A stretch of 31,161 bases of DNA from Didymodactylos carnosus (GCA_905250885.1 CAJNOQ010001473.1:1-31161), one strand, 5' to 3'. Shown: positions 11,401 to 22,835, counted from the first letter of the stretch. Numbers and translations: made by a program. Notes: generated from the sequence alone by a model not told the origin.

Positions 11401-11504
11401 CGCAAGTTTTATTTATTTCATTTGACTTAAAATTATTTTTATATTTTTTTTATCTTATTTTTATTCTCTTCCTAGAGTCGTTACACACTTAGGGAAGCCA
11501 GGAT

Positions 11505-11600
11505 AGTGGTACTTAAAATCAGTACCGCGAGTGGTGCTTAAGATCAGCACCGTAGGCTACCGAGCCCTTCGATTCACCAGAATAAGGTGATGAACCAAAA
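11505..11600. repeat. Two 25-bp tandem hairpin units plus a third hairpin
   Basis: Units at 11505-11529 and 11530-11554 are near-identical direct repeats. Each can fold: GGTAC...GTACC in the first, GGTGC...GCACC in the second, so the one stem difference is compensated on both sides. TTCACC at about 11573 and GGTGATGAA at about 11586 form a third stem. A weak box-B-like TTCGATTC lies between. It could be part of a structured RNA or a tRNA-derived SINE, but no complete tRNA fold is visible. Confidence 0.5.
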
Positions 11601-12039
11601 TAATACAAGATAAATTTCATTTCATTTAGTTAAAATCTATTTCAATCAATCTATTTCCATATATTACTTTTAAAGTAGTTCGAGAATAATAAATTTTATT
11701 TGAGACGTCGTAATCAAAAATGCTGGCTGATGATGTGATGATTTGAACTTCATTAAAAACGGATATATTCATCAAACAGACAAATTATTTCAGTCAGTTT
11801 CATAAAGAACAGAGAAGAGATAATGTATAATCAAACGGCGTATATATTTATTTGATATTTAATCAATTATTTCGTTCAACTAATCAACGTGATATATATC
11901 ACTTTTGATTATTAATTACACTCAGCAACATTTGCTATTCAAATACGCATTGTTCTTTTAAACATATAAATAAACACGACTATTGCTAAGCTGAATCATT
12001 ATTTTAATTTAACAAACTTGATCTTCTTTCTCTAAGAAT
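11601..12039. other. Upstream region of the 12040 gene
   Basis: AT-rich, no coding sequence recognised. The end of the stretch carries a pyrimidine tract and AG (CTTCTTTCTCTAAG) three bases before the ATG at 12040, resembling a 3' splice acceptor for trans-splicing or for an unseen 5' UTR intron. Confidence 0.4.
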
Positions 12040-13447
12040 ATGTTTTCAATTTTATCCTCGTTACAATCGACATTTCAACAATTTTCAATAAAAATGATTG
12101 ACTATGTTGAACAAACTTCAACTTCCTCATCAACATGTCAGGTACGTTACATATGCCAAAAAAAAGGTTTTTAGTGTAGTTTCGTTAAGAAAGATATGTC
12201 AAAACTTGATCACTGCTGTATAGATAAGAAAGCGTAGAAGAACTTGGAAGCATAACGTCGATAATGTTTAGTAAAAAGTGTGTGCGATGATGTTTCCATA
12301 AGACCATGTAGTCCATAAACAACAGATTTATTACTGTCAATATAGATTTATAGTTAATTGCATGCATCCCAATTAATTATACCAGCCCGATTGGGCAGTA
12401 AGTATTCTCGGGTAATAATCATTGATAAATATTCAGCGAAACACACACGAATAGACCTAAGGGGATGTAAAAACCATGCGAAGCGAACATATATCGAATG
12501 CTGATCGATCCATTTTTACTCTGAGGACGCCTCTTTTAAACCGTTTTTTTCTTCACAAAAGAAGACCAGAAGTTCTCAATAAGATTTATTTTAGATATTA
12601 TTTGACAACGTTACTTTGAACATGACAGTTCAAGAAACATCAAACTGTGAATCATTTGAATTTCAGTCAATCTACACCTACAATAGTATATTAGAGACAA
12701 TTCGGCATGAAAGGTAAGTTGTATATTTAAACAAATGGATAATTCTCGGGCAAGTTCTAATTTGAACAAATATATCACTGGACAACTGAGTGACGGGTTC
12801 GTTTTTCGCGTGCATTAGCGCAATACAATAACGTTTTTTTGTGTTTTAATAGTACACATGATGAATCAATAATGGCAGAAGTTAGTGTACTTGATCATGA
12901 TGGAAGCGCACAAAGCGATGCATTAGCTGATGAAGTGAAACGAGATGGAATAATTAGTCAAGACAGTCAACATAATGAAATATTAGATGATATCGTTTAC
13001 GAATTGATAGCATTTGTGGAGCTGAATGATGATATTAAATCAGTTTTGAATGACTTGATTGATACGATAAGTGAAAATATTCAGATTGAAACGGTGCTGG
13101 ACGAACTGTTAAATCAGATTAATGATGAGAATGAAATCGATTATGTTCGCGGTTCACTAGACTTATCTTTATCATTTATTGCAAACAGTCTATTGAATGA
13201 TACCGAATTATTACCGCTACACAATAGCAGTAGTAATTGCACAGTCAGTCTTTTTGTGGCGGACGATGAAGACGACGAGAAACGACAAATGGAAATGAAA
13301 ATAGTCGAATTAAGTAAACGGATTAAACAATTGGAAAATGAACTTGAACAACATCAGCAGAGATCACAAAAACATGATAACAGTTCTATATGTATATCAG
13401 AATTTTTATATGATGAAGACACGTATGTTGTTATTGACATTGCTTGA
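12040..13447 (+). CDS. Unrecognised acidic helical protein with C-terminal coiled coil
   Basis: Three exons: 12040-12141, 12595-12713, 12853-13447, joined by GT-AG introns of 453 and 139 nt, encoding 271 residues. The family is not recognised. The N-terminus is polar and Ser/Thr/Gln-rich. Residues about 117-166 hold three spaced copies of a helix of the form (I/V)L(D/N)(D/E)(I/L)(V/I/L), each followed by more acid residues. Residues about 217-244 (KRQMEMKIVELSKRIKQLEN onward) have heptad spacing typical of a coiled coil, preceded by an acidic run DDEDDEK. No signal peptide or membrane segment. An acceptor-like site lies just before the ATG, and AATAAA at 13473-13478 sits 26 nt after the stop, as expected for a real 3' end. 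The first intron is far longer than its neighbours. A likely adaptor or scaffold protein, but that is a guess. Confidence 0.65.
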
Positions 13448-13472
13448 TCTTATTGTATTGTACATTTGCATT

Positions 13473-13478
13473 AATAAA
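13473..13478 (+). terminator. Poly(A) signal AATAAA of the 12040-13447 gene
   Basis: Canonical hexamer 26 nt after the TGA stop, followed by a T-rich stretch. Confidence 0.6.
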
Positions 13479-13499
13479 CTTTTAACTTTGACAGCCTTT

Positions 13500-15413
13500 A
13501 TTCTTTTCAAATAGCCAGGCGTCTAGAGATGATTCACGCGTTAGTATAAGAATACTTTTGTCTGTTTTTGCTCGATCTCGCCGTTTCAACCATAGTGGAA
13601 TAGTATTTTGACACGTTATGTGCGTAGAAGGAGACCGATACAGAGTGCTAATAAGTTTTTAAAGGTGTTTGTCATTTTCACGAATATGGCGCATTAGTTC
13701 GGCACTTGCGAGGTGTATTCGAAAATACGTTTAGTTACTCGAATATAAAGATTAGAACACAGTACTTCACGTACTTGCTTTGTTATGACCATCATCGAGA
13801 GCGATCTATAGAGATAGTATGGACCTCCCATTGAGTGTATGTTGAAAATATGTAATTTTTCGCCTTTCAGAGATAACATAACATTCATTTTCTGTGAATT
13901 TATGTTAAATATCTTATCAAATGACTAGGACGAAGAATAACAGACGTAGAACCCAAGGACGCTGGTGCAAACGCTGCAAAGATGCGGACTGGCTGCCATC
14001 CTTTGTTCCCACAATCTAATTCGCCTGTTTTACACAATGTACATGCGAATGTTGATTGGTTAACATCTTGTTTTATCCATCGTCTCACAGGATATGGTTT
14101 TCTCTTGGTTTTCTCTTGGAGTGAGTGAATTTTGGTTTTTGTTTTTGTATGACGGCATTGATTAAAAGAATACATCTGAAACAACTTTCAGAGCTAAAAA
14201 CAGTCTGAACTCTGGACTTTAGCTAAAAACTCCCAGAAAAAGAGAAAAGAGAATCACTATGAACCCACTGCACAGAGAATTGCTGGTTTGATTTTCCAAA
14301 GCCGAAGAAATCAAAGATGCATTCCTGATCGATGTGTGTTACTGCTTAAAGATAAAAACCCCAAACCGAAATTCATATATGAAATAATAAGGAGTAACTT
14401 GTGTTTTAAATCCGTATAACGGGTAACGCAGAAAACGACTTGCTATCTATAGGAAGTGATGTCGATCAATCATAAACTAAATCACGTTATCAAAACATGC
14501 GTATTTCTCCTCATTAGACAAACTGTAGCTTTCCGGAATCTTTCGCAAGATACAACTGGGCCTAGCGTTAAAACAAAGATTTTAAATTATCGAAGAAGAA
14601 TCGAATTCCAAATATCCAAATATGTTAATATGTCCTTTTTTCTTTTACTGCTTATGCCTGATAGACGTCTTGAGATTCATCGTACTTACTCATTTGCCTG
14701 TTGTTTTTCTCAATTCAATGAACAATTGTACCGCAGAAAGCTAGTAGTTTCTGGCTTTTTTGTGGTCTTGAAATACTTTAGCGCTAGAAATAGGGTTTCA
14801 TTACTTGCTTAGTTACGGGTACCGTTCAAGTATGAGCGTATTAAATTGGATCATTTACTCTTGCAAGATAGTCTGTTTGAACTCTGTTTCTAAATCAATT
14901 AAAAAAAGTGACTTCTTTTAAATTCAACACGCAAACACAACTTAACTAACAACCAATAATTTTAAGTTGATAGCACTCTGTGGGTTATTAATCTCATTTT
15001 TCTTTCTCTTAAAATCTTATTTGGTATTTTTGTAAACTTTCATTTTATATATTGTGCTTCTTTGCGTAAGTTGCAGACATATGATGAGGTTCATATAGGT
15101 ATGTTCTTGTTATTTCTTTTTAGTGTGTATGGATTCTTGAGTAAACTGTCCAATTAAAAAAAACTAAGTTCTGAGTATCCTATTTTTTTGAAGAAAATTT
15201 TGAACCGCCTAATAAAAAAAAGAGTTACTCAAGTGTTCAAATTCAAGCAAAATTTTCTGATTATTTTAATTTAAAATTTGCATTTTACATATATAAAGAA
15301 CGGAGAAGAGAATTTATATGGTACACAAATATCAGAAAAAACGTTTCAGATTCAATGCTGGAAAATCACAGATAATAATATATTTATAATAAGACGAGTC
15401 TTCAAACAAAATT
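13500..15413. other. Intergenic with one small zinc-finger-like frame
   Basis: Apart from the frame at 13900-14175 listed separately, nothing is recognised. A 118-codon frame near 14456 has no family resemblance. 14820-15413 is AT-rich non-coding DNA that includes the 3' flank of TMEM222. Confidence 0.4.
13900..14175 (-). CDS. Possible small gene or fragment with a CxxC zinc-finger-like motif
   Basis: A 91-codon frame starts with ATG directly after TTGTTTCAG, a good splice acceptor. It is basic at the N-terminus (KTKTKIHSLQEKTKRKPYP) and then reads RRWIKQDV followed by FACTLCKTGELDCGNKGW. The tryptophan, CxxC and GNKG arrangement recalls BED or hAT-transposase N-terminal zinc fingers, but the expected histidine pair after it is absent. 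It may be a decayed transposase exon or an unrelated small gene. Confidence 0.25.
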   Translation of the reverse strand: MYSFNQCRHTKTKTKIHSLQEKTKRKPYPVRRWIKQDVNQSTFACTLCKTGELDCGNKGWQPVRIFAAFAPASLGSTSVILRPSHLIRYLT

Positions 15414-16761
15414 TTAATGTTTCATATTGAACATAAGAGTTAGACCACCAATAATACCAACCAAAACAAGAAATGGTAACCATGTCAATATAAATCCAAC
15501 AAAGCTGGAATAGAAATAAATCGATTAATTCTGTGATTGAAAAAACGAAATTTCTGGCTCGAACATTTCTCTACTATTATTTATTTATTTATTATATTTC
15601 TCTACTTTTGGTTATCATGGTGCTTTTCTAATTTTTCTCTCGCCCTACCTTACGTATTTTCCACGAAAAAACATCCAAAATGTTAAATTGATCATATTGT
15701 ACGATTGTTTTCGATTATAATTCATTGTATTTAATGCCATTGCAACATGATTATGACAATTATCGCAAAATAAATTATGCTAAATCAACAAAATAATTAA
15801 CAGAACGTTTCAGATATAGAGAAAAAATGGATACCATTCTATTTTTGTATTCATCAGACGCTTGTTCAACAGCTCTATCATAGTTGCCACGAGGATTAGG
15901 ACCTGGTACTCGACTTAAATCTAACTGTAAATAACGTGTAGGGCGTCCGAATGCCATATTGTCTTCCTACAACATATAGAATATTTTTGATTTCTGCAGT
16001 CGACCATGACAAACAGATTTCTCACAAAATAAAGTTGTTGTTTACAAAACAACAATAAACTTTCCGATGAATGTTGGGAAACCCGTGACTCTCAGAGTTG
16101 TTTCATTGCTGAGATATTCAATGTTTACGATAAACTTGATGATGCCAATGTCATAATCTTGAAAAACTATTAAGATTAAACTTTGTGACGGCATTTTATT
16201 TTTGACTTGAAAATTTTTCTTAGAGATACGAACTAGTGTGTACTCATAAACTCGTGCGATGACAAACCATCTAACCAGTAGAGGAGAAACACATTCCACA
16301 ATAACAATCATATTTTTGATTCATAGTTTGTCGTAAAAGTTCAATATTTCAGCAGTGAAACAACACTGAGAGACACCGTTTTCCCCAATATTCACCGGAA
16401 AGTTTGTTGTAACTAACGCCTTTCTTTGTTTTCCGAAAATTCTGACATGCTCGACTAAGCAGTAGCATACGATAGTAGATCATGGCTTATCGACAATAAC
16501 TTTTAACCTACAGAGACATAATATGGTCCAGCAAAATCTCGAATTACGCCGTCCGTTCTTCCAATACCCATATGTCCAATAAATGGAAATAACCATCTGC
16601 AAAAATACACAGTTAAGTGATGAGATAAGTATTTTCCATGTTATATGTTAAACGTACGATAACAAAGGTATCGGTGTCCAAACTAAACTATGTGGGTAAC
16701 GAAGTCTTCTAGGATCAATTTTATCTGTTCGAGAATCAATTAAACTTGGATCATCCATCAT
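15414..16761 (-). CDS. TMEM222: Transmembrane protein 222 (RTE1/DUF778 family)
   Basis: Five exons on the minus strand: 16658-16761, 16512-16596, 15835-15966, 15649-15779, 15414-15504, all GT-AG, encoding 180 residues. It matches TMEM222, the animal counterpart of plant RTE1, along its length: [20 protein letters not shown] (25-44), [20 protein letters not shown] (51-70), the [17 protein letters not shown] block (108-124) and a C-terminal hydrophobic hairpin ([16 protein letters not shown] and after). The family has roles in brain development in humans and ethylene signalling in plants; its biochemical activity is unsettled. It is slightly shorter than the human protein because the N-terminus is short. 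The ATG at 16761 is the first of two adjacent in-frame ATGs. No strong acceptor lies right before it. A decayed copy of part of intron 2 and exon 2 lies upstream at 17125-17202. Confidence 0.93.
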
Positions 16762-17739
16762 TATTGTATTGTATTGCTTGTTGCTGTTGTAACCTCCTCT
16801 TTTTATGTCTTTGTTAATAATCTATTATTATTTGAATAATCAGCGCACATTGAGAGAAACAGAGTTCTACAATAATCAGATAAAATGGATATACTTTACG
16901 AAAAATTAATAAAACATTAGCGACTATTTACTCATGCGAAATACAATGCTGTTTACAAATGTTATATAAAAAAAGATCTACTTGTGTAACAATAGTATAG
17001 GAGAAAATCTGACTTACCGCGAAAGAAACAGAAATACTTTGGCGAGTTCTAAAGTACACGCGGTTCATTCAAGTATAATATAGTTGCTCTCTTCAAATCA
17101 ATAGCCCACTAACCAGCAGTCTGTGATAGTAGATCATGGCTCATCAACAATGATTCTTAACCTAAAGAGAGATAGTACAGTATAGCAAAATCTCCGATCA
17201 TGCTATTAACGAGCAAATTTTAATAAATGTATAATGTTTGAGACTCCTAGATTGTTCTTCTTTTTTTGCAATCGTATGAAGGAGTTAAAAAATAAATATA
17301 TAATATTTAGAACTTTAGAACGAAAGTATTAGCTATCAGTTTAATTGTTATAAGTTACTTTCGATTGAAAATCTCCTTAACAAGTTCAGTAAAAAAAACA
17401 ATATTTCAAGACTGTTAGAACAGTAGAAAATAAAAATTGTAACGCTCCAAATGGATCCGTACACACATGTTTATCCTGTATTATTTCTTGTTTTTCAATA
17501 TAAAAATGAAACAAAAATCTCTTAAACTATTCAATTTTAACAATAGAAAAAAGTTAGTTAGCGCAGTTACAAGGATCTACGAAGCAAAACTATTCTCAGA
17601 TGATTAAAGCTGTAGAACCTTCAAAATCCTTTAAATCCAACGCAACAATAAACAACAGTTATTGAATGAATCTATATACATTAAATAAGTCTGTCACGAA
17701 TTTCGATCACCGGAACAACATGATACAACTTGTGTTCTA
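16762..17739. other. Intergenic between TMEM222 and the SKP1-like gene
   Basis: AT-rich, no gene. It contains the partial TMEM222 duplication at 17125-17202. Confidence 0.5.
17125..17202 (-). pseudogene. Decayed partial copy of TMEM222 intron 2/exon 2
   Basis: This stretch aligns without gaps to 16471-16548 at a fixed offset of 654 bp, with roughly 80 percent identity, including the shared blocks GATAGTAGATCATGGCT, TTAACCTA and GCAAAATCTC. The source covers the 5' end of TMEM222 intron 2 and the last codons of exon 2. The copy has lost the donor context (TCTTTAGGTT in place of TCTGTAGGTT) and key codons, so it is not coding. Confidence 0.7.
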
Positions 17740-18744
17740 TTACTCATGCATTGGATCGGGTGCTGATCCATCACCTGTATCACCACCAAAACTAGGTTGT
17801 TCTACAGAGGGAAGTGGCGATGTTGGATTTGAGTCACCACCTTCAATGGCGCCTTGATTTGGAGCATTAAGACCCTGTCCAGGTGGGTCATACGAAATGT
17901 TAAACATTTCTCGAACCTCGGACGATGATTTTCCTCGAACCTAAAATTTAGATCTGAAAAGTAAGCCTTTCTCAATTTCAAGAAATCTGGATTCTCTTAC
18001 CATATTAGCAATTGTTTTGCAACCAACAGCTAATAATGTTTTTATACCAAGATAATTCGCTGCCATAATGATATCAAAAATTGTCCCTTCTTTTACTGTA
18101 AATTGTTTGATAAACTCTTGATCCCATTCGCTAATGTCATCAGATCTAGAAATCGCAAAAAAAAAATAGAATCCAGTTTCGTGTGGTTGTAAACTCTTAA
18201 AAGAGATCTTATTACCGTTTAGGCTCGTGTATATCTTTGTTTGGATCTTCCTCATCTTCATCAGTAATAGGAGCTGGATCATCTTTATGATGTTCACAAA
18301 AATCAATTATCTAATTAACAAAAAAAACTCTCGAAGTACTCTCACTATGGATAAAACTACGTGTTTATTGTCGTACCGGTCTCATAATTGATGCTTTAAC
18401 ATTTGGCAATGGCGTTACTATCGAGTAAACAGAATCACCAAGATCTGAAATAAAATATGTTCTTTTTCAATCATCAAAAACGTTTTTGAAAGAGCCTAGA
18501 CATATTGCTGTTTGAGCGTTCAATACTTGATTAGACGCCCGTTAGTGTGACGTATAATTTCAACTGTCTTGTTGCTCGACGCTAATACCGTACCACTGCA
18601 CATTTCTTTAATTGTATTTGATTGATTAATGATGTCTTGTCCAATTTCAAATACTTCTCCATCGTTGCTACTAATTTTGATTTTTGGTGCTGTTGATGCA
18701 GAAGACTGCCCAGTCTGTACCACTTCACTTTGAACACTGGTCAT
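17740..18744 (-). CDS. SKP1: SKP1-like SCF ubiquitin-ligase adaptor with an atypical C-terminus
   Basis: Five exons on the minus strand: 18594-18744, 18377-18444, 18216-18310, 18001-18145, 17740-17940, all GT-AG, giving 219 residues. SKP1 links cullin-1 to F-box proteins. The BTB/POZ part is clear: KIKISSNDGEVFEIGQDI, QSNTIKEMCSDLG, PLPNVKASI and IIDFCEHHKDDPAP. The dimerisation part follows with EWDQEFIKQFTVKEGTIFDI, MAANYLGIKTLL and CKTIANMVRGKSSSEVREMF. The N-terminus has about 20 extra polar residues. After FNISYD the usual acidic helix and terminal WCxxK-type end are replaced by a Gly/Pro/Ser-rich tail of about 45 residues ending PDPMHE. That region in canonical SKP1 contacts F-box proteins, so partner choice may differ. 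No alternative 3' exon with the canonical end was found down to 17250. It is either a divergent main SKP1 or a specialised paralogue. Confidence 0.9.
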
Positions 18745-21700
18745 TTTTTTTATTAAAGAAATATTAGAAAATAAGTGTTCTAGAAAAAAAGCACGTTTTT
18801 TAGTTTAAAAGCAATCAAAAAGACTAAAGATGAACGACATCCAGCCGTACACAGCTCTCGGATAGCTACACTTGTAATGAGAAAGAAAGTTACACTGCAT
18901 CCCTGAACGAGCTAGTTAAATAACCTACACTTGCTTGCAAGGAAATTTCCGAATACTTATGACTCATTCACTATCTATAACAACGACAAGCATGCGATTT
19001 CTTCACTAAATATGCATGCATGGATTATTTATACTCGACACTACGTATTCTCTCGTATTCTATTTCAAAACAAAAGAGAAAATTTTCGTCATATAATTCG
19101 TCCGATGATGAAAAAAATATATAACAAATTGAAGAAACGGACAATATCCGTATGAATAGACCTTCAGGCAAAATACGAATCGTGGTCAATTAATAAGCAA
19201 AACTGTTTGACAAATTATTATCAAAATAGTTCATATGAAACATCTGCACTTCTTACAAATGTATTCTAGAAATTCTTCTCAATGGTTCTTTTGATTAAAA
19301 ATCTGTCCACTTAGTAAGTGAATAATTCAGTTCTCATAAAGTCGGTTTGTATAGCAAACATTTACTAATTGGGACTAAAAGCTCTAAGGCTTCTCCTAGA
19401 AGGTCTGAAATCTGCATGACAACGCAGAAATGACTTGGCCGAAAGATGCTAAACCCAGTAAGCAGCAAGAGCCTTATTTTCGACCTTTTTTGGTCTGTTG
19501 TGCCTGGAGGAAGTGGGCCATAATATATTCTATGCTATTAGCTACAACCAATCACAAACTTTTAAGGTCTCCGTGCTAATAGAATCGCCAACGTTTTTTT
19601 AACTTACTATTGTATTACACTTCAGGTAGAAAAAATTATGCAGTCAGTCAACTTAAGTGTTCATGCTGTTTACTACATGGTTTAAGAGAGCGAAAGATTT
19701 TTGAAAATTTACTACTAATTGCTACTAAATCCAAAATAATTTATGAACCGTCTTTAAAAGTCGTTTTAGTAAACTAATAGGATTCGGTAACCATTTCAAA
19801 TTATCCTTTCCTTTTCTTCTAAATATCCAAACGGATGTATGAGTGGCTTGAACTATAAAGAGTTCGATGTGGTGATATTTTCCTAAACGCATCAATAACT
19901 CAAACGTATTAGAAAATGATTAAAAAGCCAGAAAAAGAGGATGTTAACCTTCCTAGATCTAAAAACAAGAAAGGTTTCTTTAAATGGTGTCCAAAATCGA
20001 TTAGTTTGTTATAACATCCAAATGTCTTTCCAAAGATGAGTCGTAAATTATATTGGTTTTAAGATTCATTTTCAAGAACGTTTTGCTCGGTTAAAGGTGT
20101 TCCAAAGTCTCGGTAATCCACGTCACTGGTTACGATGACCATATGCAGCGCATTATGACCGTGTACTGTAACGTAACACGCTGTAAATGGCATTAACTTG
20201 AGATAATTTTACCGTAATCCTATGTTTCGGTAGTATTACGGAGGATAGGCCGTCGTAAATCGATTTTACGGCCATATTGAATTACCTGAGAATTTTTTTA
20301 GAGACTAGTACTTATCAAGGCTAACATTCACAAATAATTTTCAGTTCCTAGACGTCTCGATTCTCACGAAAAGGGGATGTTATTACTTTTCAAGAGTATT
20401 TTTCGAAGGAAAACGTTAGCGAACCGCGGCCAACAACAACTTTAAATGTTTAAACTTAAAGATGTTCAATAAATACTTCTCTATATTTCGATATTTAAAC
20501 ATAAAAATTCTAAAACTAATCACATATGAAAGTTACAGATTTGCAGAAAATGTATACATTTTGTATCTGTGAGCTTCCTTAACAAATATTTTGAATAGCA
20601 TCGTCTTTTATGAACCAAATCTACATGTTCAAACCGTTTTTGGAAACGATTATTTTTTTATAACGAATCGGAGTAAGTTGCCAGAACTTTGATACCACTG
20701 ACTAAAAATCAGATTAAAAGCAATTGAAAAATTTCGTACAAATTCGTTACAAAAACAAAGCCCCGTATTTGGTTAACTAGTGAAGAATATTGTCAGTGTG
20801 GAGAATCTAAGACGTTAAACACTTTTTTTTCTTGTCATACCCACCACAGTAGGTAGTGAGCGTGACCTTAGGTGAAAAATCGAAATTACACTTCTCAAAA
20901 TTAAAATACATCATCGTATAATCTGAAGCATGCTCTATTCAATCGAAAGTTTGTTATAAGGGGCAAAAATCATGAAAAAACATGTAGGCAAAAAAAAGCG
21001 TCAAAACACTTTGGTAAGGAAAAACTAACTTTTTCTTTAAGATGACGAAGTCTAACGCGCAAATAATACTTATTATACATCTGGACACTTACGACTATCG
21101 ATAGATGAAAATTTGTTTTATTCGGATCTGGCACATCAGATGAAAAGTTGATTTTCTAAAGTTAGAAATTCTCCATCGCGGTGTAGCGGGTGTAAGAAGT
21201 TTCCACGCACTGGAATTTATTTAAAAACATATTCAAATATTCGTCTATATTCACTGCATCTACGGTACACGTATCTTATATTAAAAAGTAAGCTGATATT
21301 CGGAATCAGCGCCAAAAAACTACATCAAAACATTTCAAAACCAAAAGTTGATTTTGAAAAATTTCGCCTAATGGTTAAATGCAAGACAAAACACCTTGCT
21401 AGAAAAAAATCAGGCGTCGGCCATTCGATAGAGCGTGTTTGAAAATGTGAAAAAAGTTCTGACGTTACCGAATATACTTCACATACAAGTTCGCGTGCTA
21501 TGCAGAAATTGCCCACTATACCTATAGTTTAGCGAAAGTATAACTAAATTAAAAAATGTGACTAAAAACACTCATTTCGATTTGGATCTACTACTAAAGA
21601 AAGATTTAGAATTTGAACTATATAAAAATGTCTACAGGATGACGATTGATTATGTAACTGAGGCCGAAAGATGTTAAACGTACTTCTTTCTCTTCTTGCT

Positions 21701-22470
21701 TGTACATTTTATCTCCTTTTACTTATGAATTCTCTAACTATGTAATGCGCACGCCAATTAGAAGGCGTATATAGTTTAAACCAAATAAATGTTAGTAAAA
21801 TTTTCGCTATAACGAATATATTACGATTTCTTAACTTCAAATTCTATCACACTGTTTTCGGAATTATTATGATAAACTACAAAATAAAAGGTTTATATAT
21901 AAAAACGATTTTATTTGAATGGGTTCATTATGACAATAAATAATAAACTATCTACCATTGGTATTAAAAACGAGCACCATGCAAGGAATCGCTGTCTATG
22001 GAATAATCTTGTCGGATCGTCAGGACAATTGCGTACAATAACTGCATACTGTCTTAACTGTGAAGTTTCGATGCTTCACGCGTGAACTTTTGTTATTTGT
22101 ATGGCTTCATCATGAAGGAGACCAGGGATAGAAAAAGCGATTTTTAATGTCTCCGAGTGATCACAGAGAACCATTTTAGTATTTCGCTTGTCTCAAAAAC
22201 CAAGTCAAATCAAAATGATGCTTATCAATTTTTGATATTAAACGATCTAATTTGGCATAAATATTTTTGAAACTGAATGTTATTTATTAATTTTCAAATT
22301 CAGTAGATTTATCAATTAATTTCTGTTGTTCCGATCGACCGTTCCAGTAGTTTATAATAATTATTGTTATTCTGTGCAAAATAGTATTGGCTAATAAAGT
22401 GTTTTTTAACCATGAAAACGGTATTCATCGAGCTTAAAATGATCATTAATGTTCTTGGTTTTAAAAGAAT
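18745..22470. other. Long gene-poor stretch
   Basis: About 3.7 kb without a recognisable gene. Short open frames on both strands start at non-ATG codons and show no domain. Small palindromic patches occur, such as GTCGTAAATCGATTTTACGGC-like sequence near 20251. No long inverted or tandem repeat was found by eye. Confidence 0.4.
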
Positions 22471-22835
22471 TCAATGTTTTCTGGCGGCAGTTGTCAAATT
22501 AATAAATATGGACAATTGAGGAACATTGGCTTTCATGAATTTTTCAATCACCTGTACGTCTTCATCATATTCGTACATTTTCCTCAATGTATTAATCAAA
22601 ACCATATAAGACCAGTGTGCTAACATTTTTCAAGTAAACAGGTATACGTTTCATGGCAGTTGAGCACTGTTTTTTATCTAATGATTGTAATATGTATCTT
22701 GCTTTGTTAATCAGTCCAAATGACAGTATTACTCAAGACATAAGATAGTCAATTCATCTATTTTAAATAAGTTGTTTTGTTGCTTTACGACTTCGGCACC
22801 AAATCTATTCAAATCGTAAGAACCAATTTCATAGA
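22471..22835 (-). pseudogene. Frame-broken coding remnant of unknown origin
   Basis: Three protein-like segments follow each other on the minus strand in changing frames. The first (about 22835-22745) reads GSYDLNRFGAEVVKQQNNLF and more. The second (about 22720-22625) reads FGLINKARYILQSLDKKQCS and on to RIPVYLKNV. The third (about 22622-22471) reads HWSYMVLINTLRKMYEYDED, then VIEKFMKANVPQLSIFINL and ends in a TGA. No plausible splice sites join them in frame, so frameshifts are the simpler explanation. The composition is that of a soluble alpha-helical protein. The family is not recognised. Confidence 0.4.

Noticed and set aside
11565-11580. tRNA box-B-like TTCGATTC
   Set aside because: No acceptor stem, anticodon arm or box A at proper spacing, so no tRNA gene is called.
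14459-14812. 117-codon plus-strand frame
   Set aside because: Leu/Phe/Arg-rich without domain, coiled coil or splice context; likely chance.
20251-20271. Imperfect palindrome GTCGTAAATCGATTTTACGGC
   Set aside because: Mismatched and isolated; not above what is expected by chance in several kb of AT-rich DNA.
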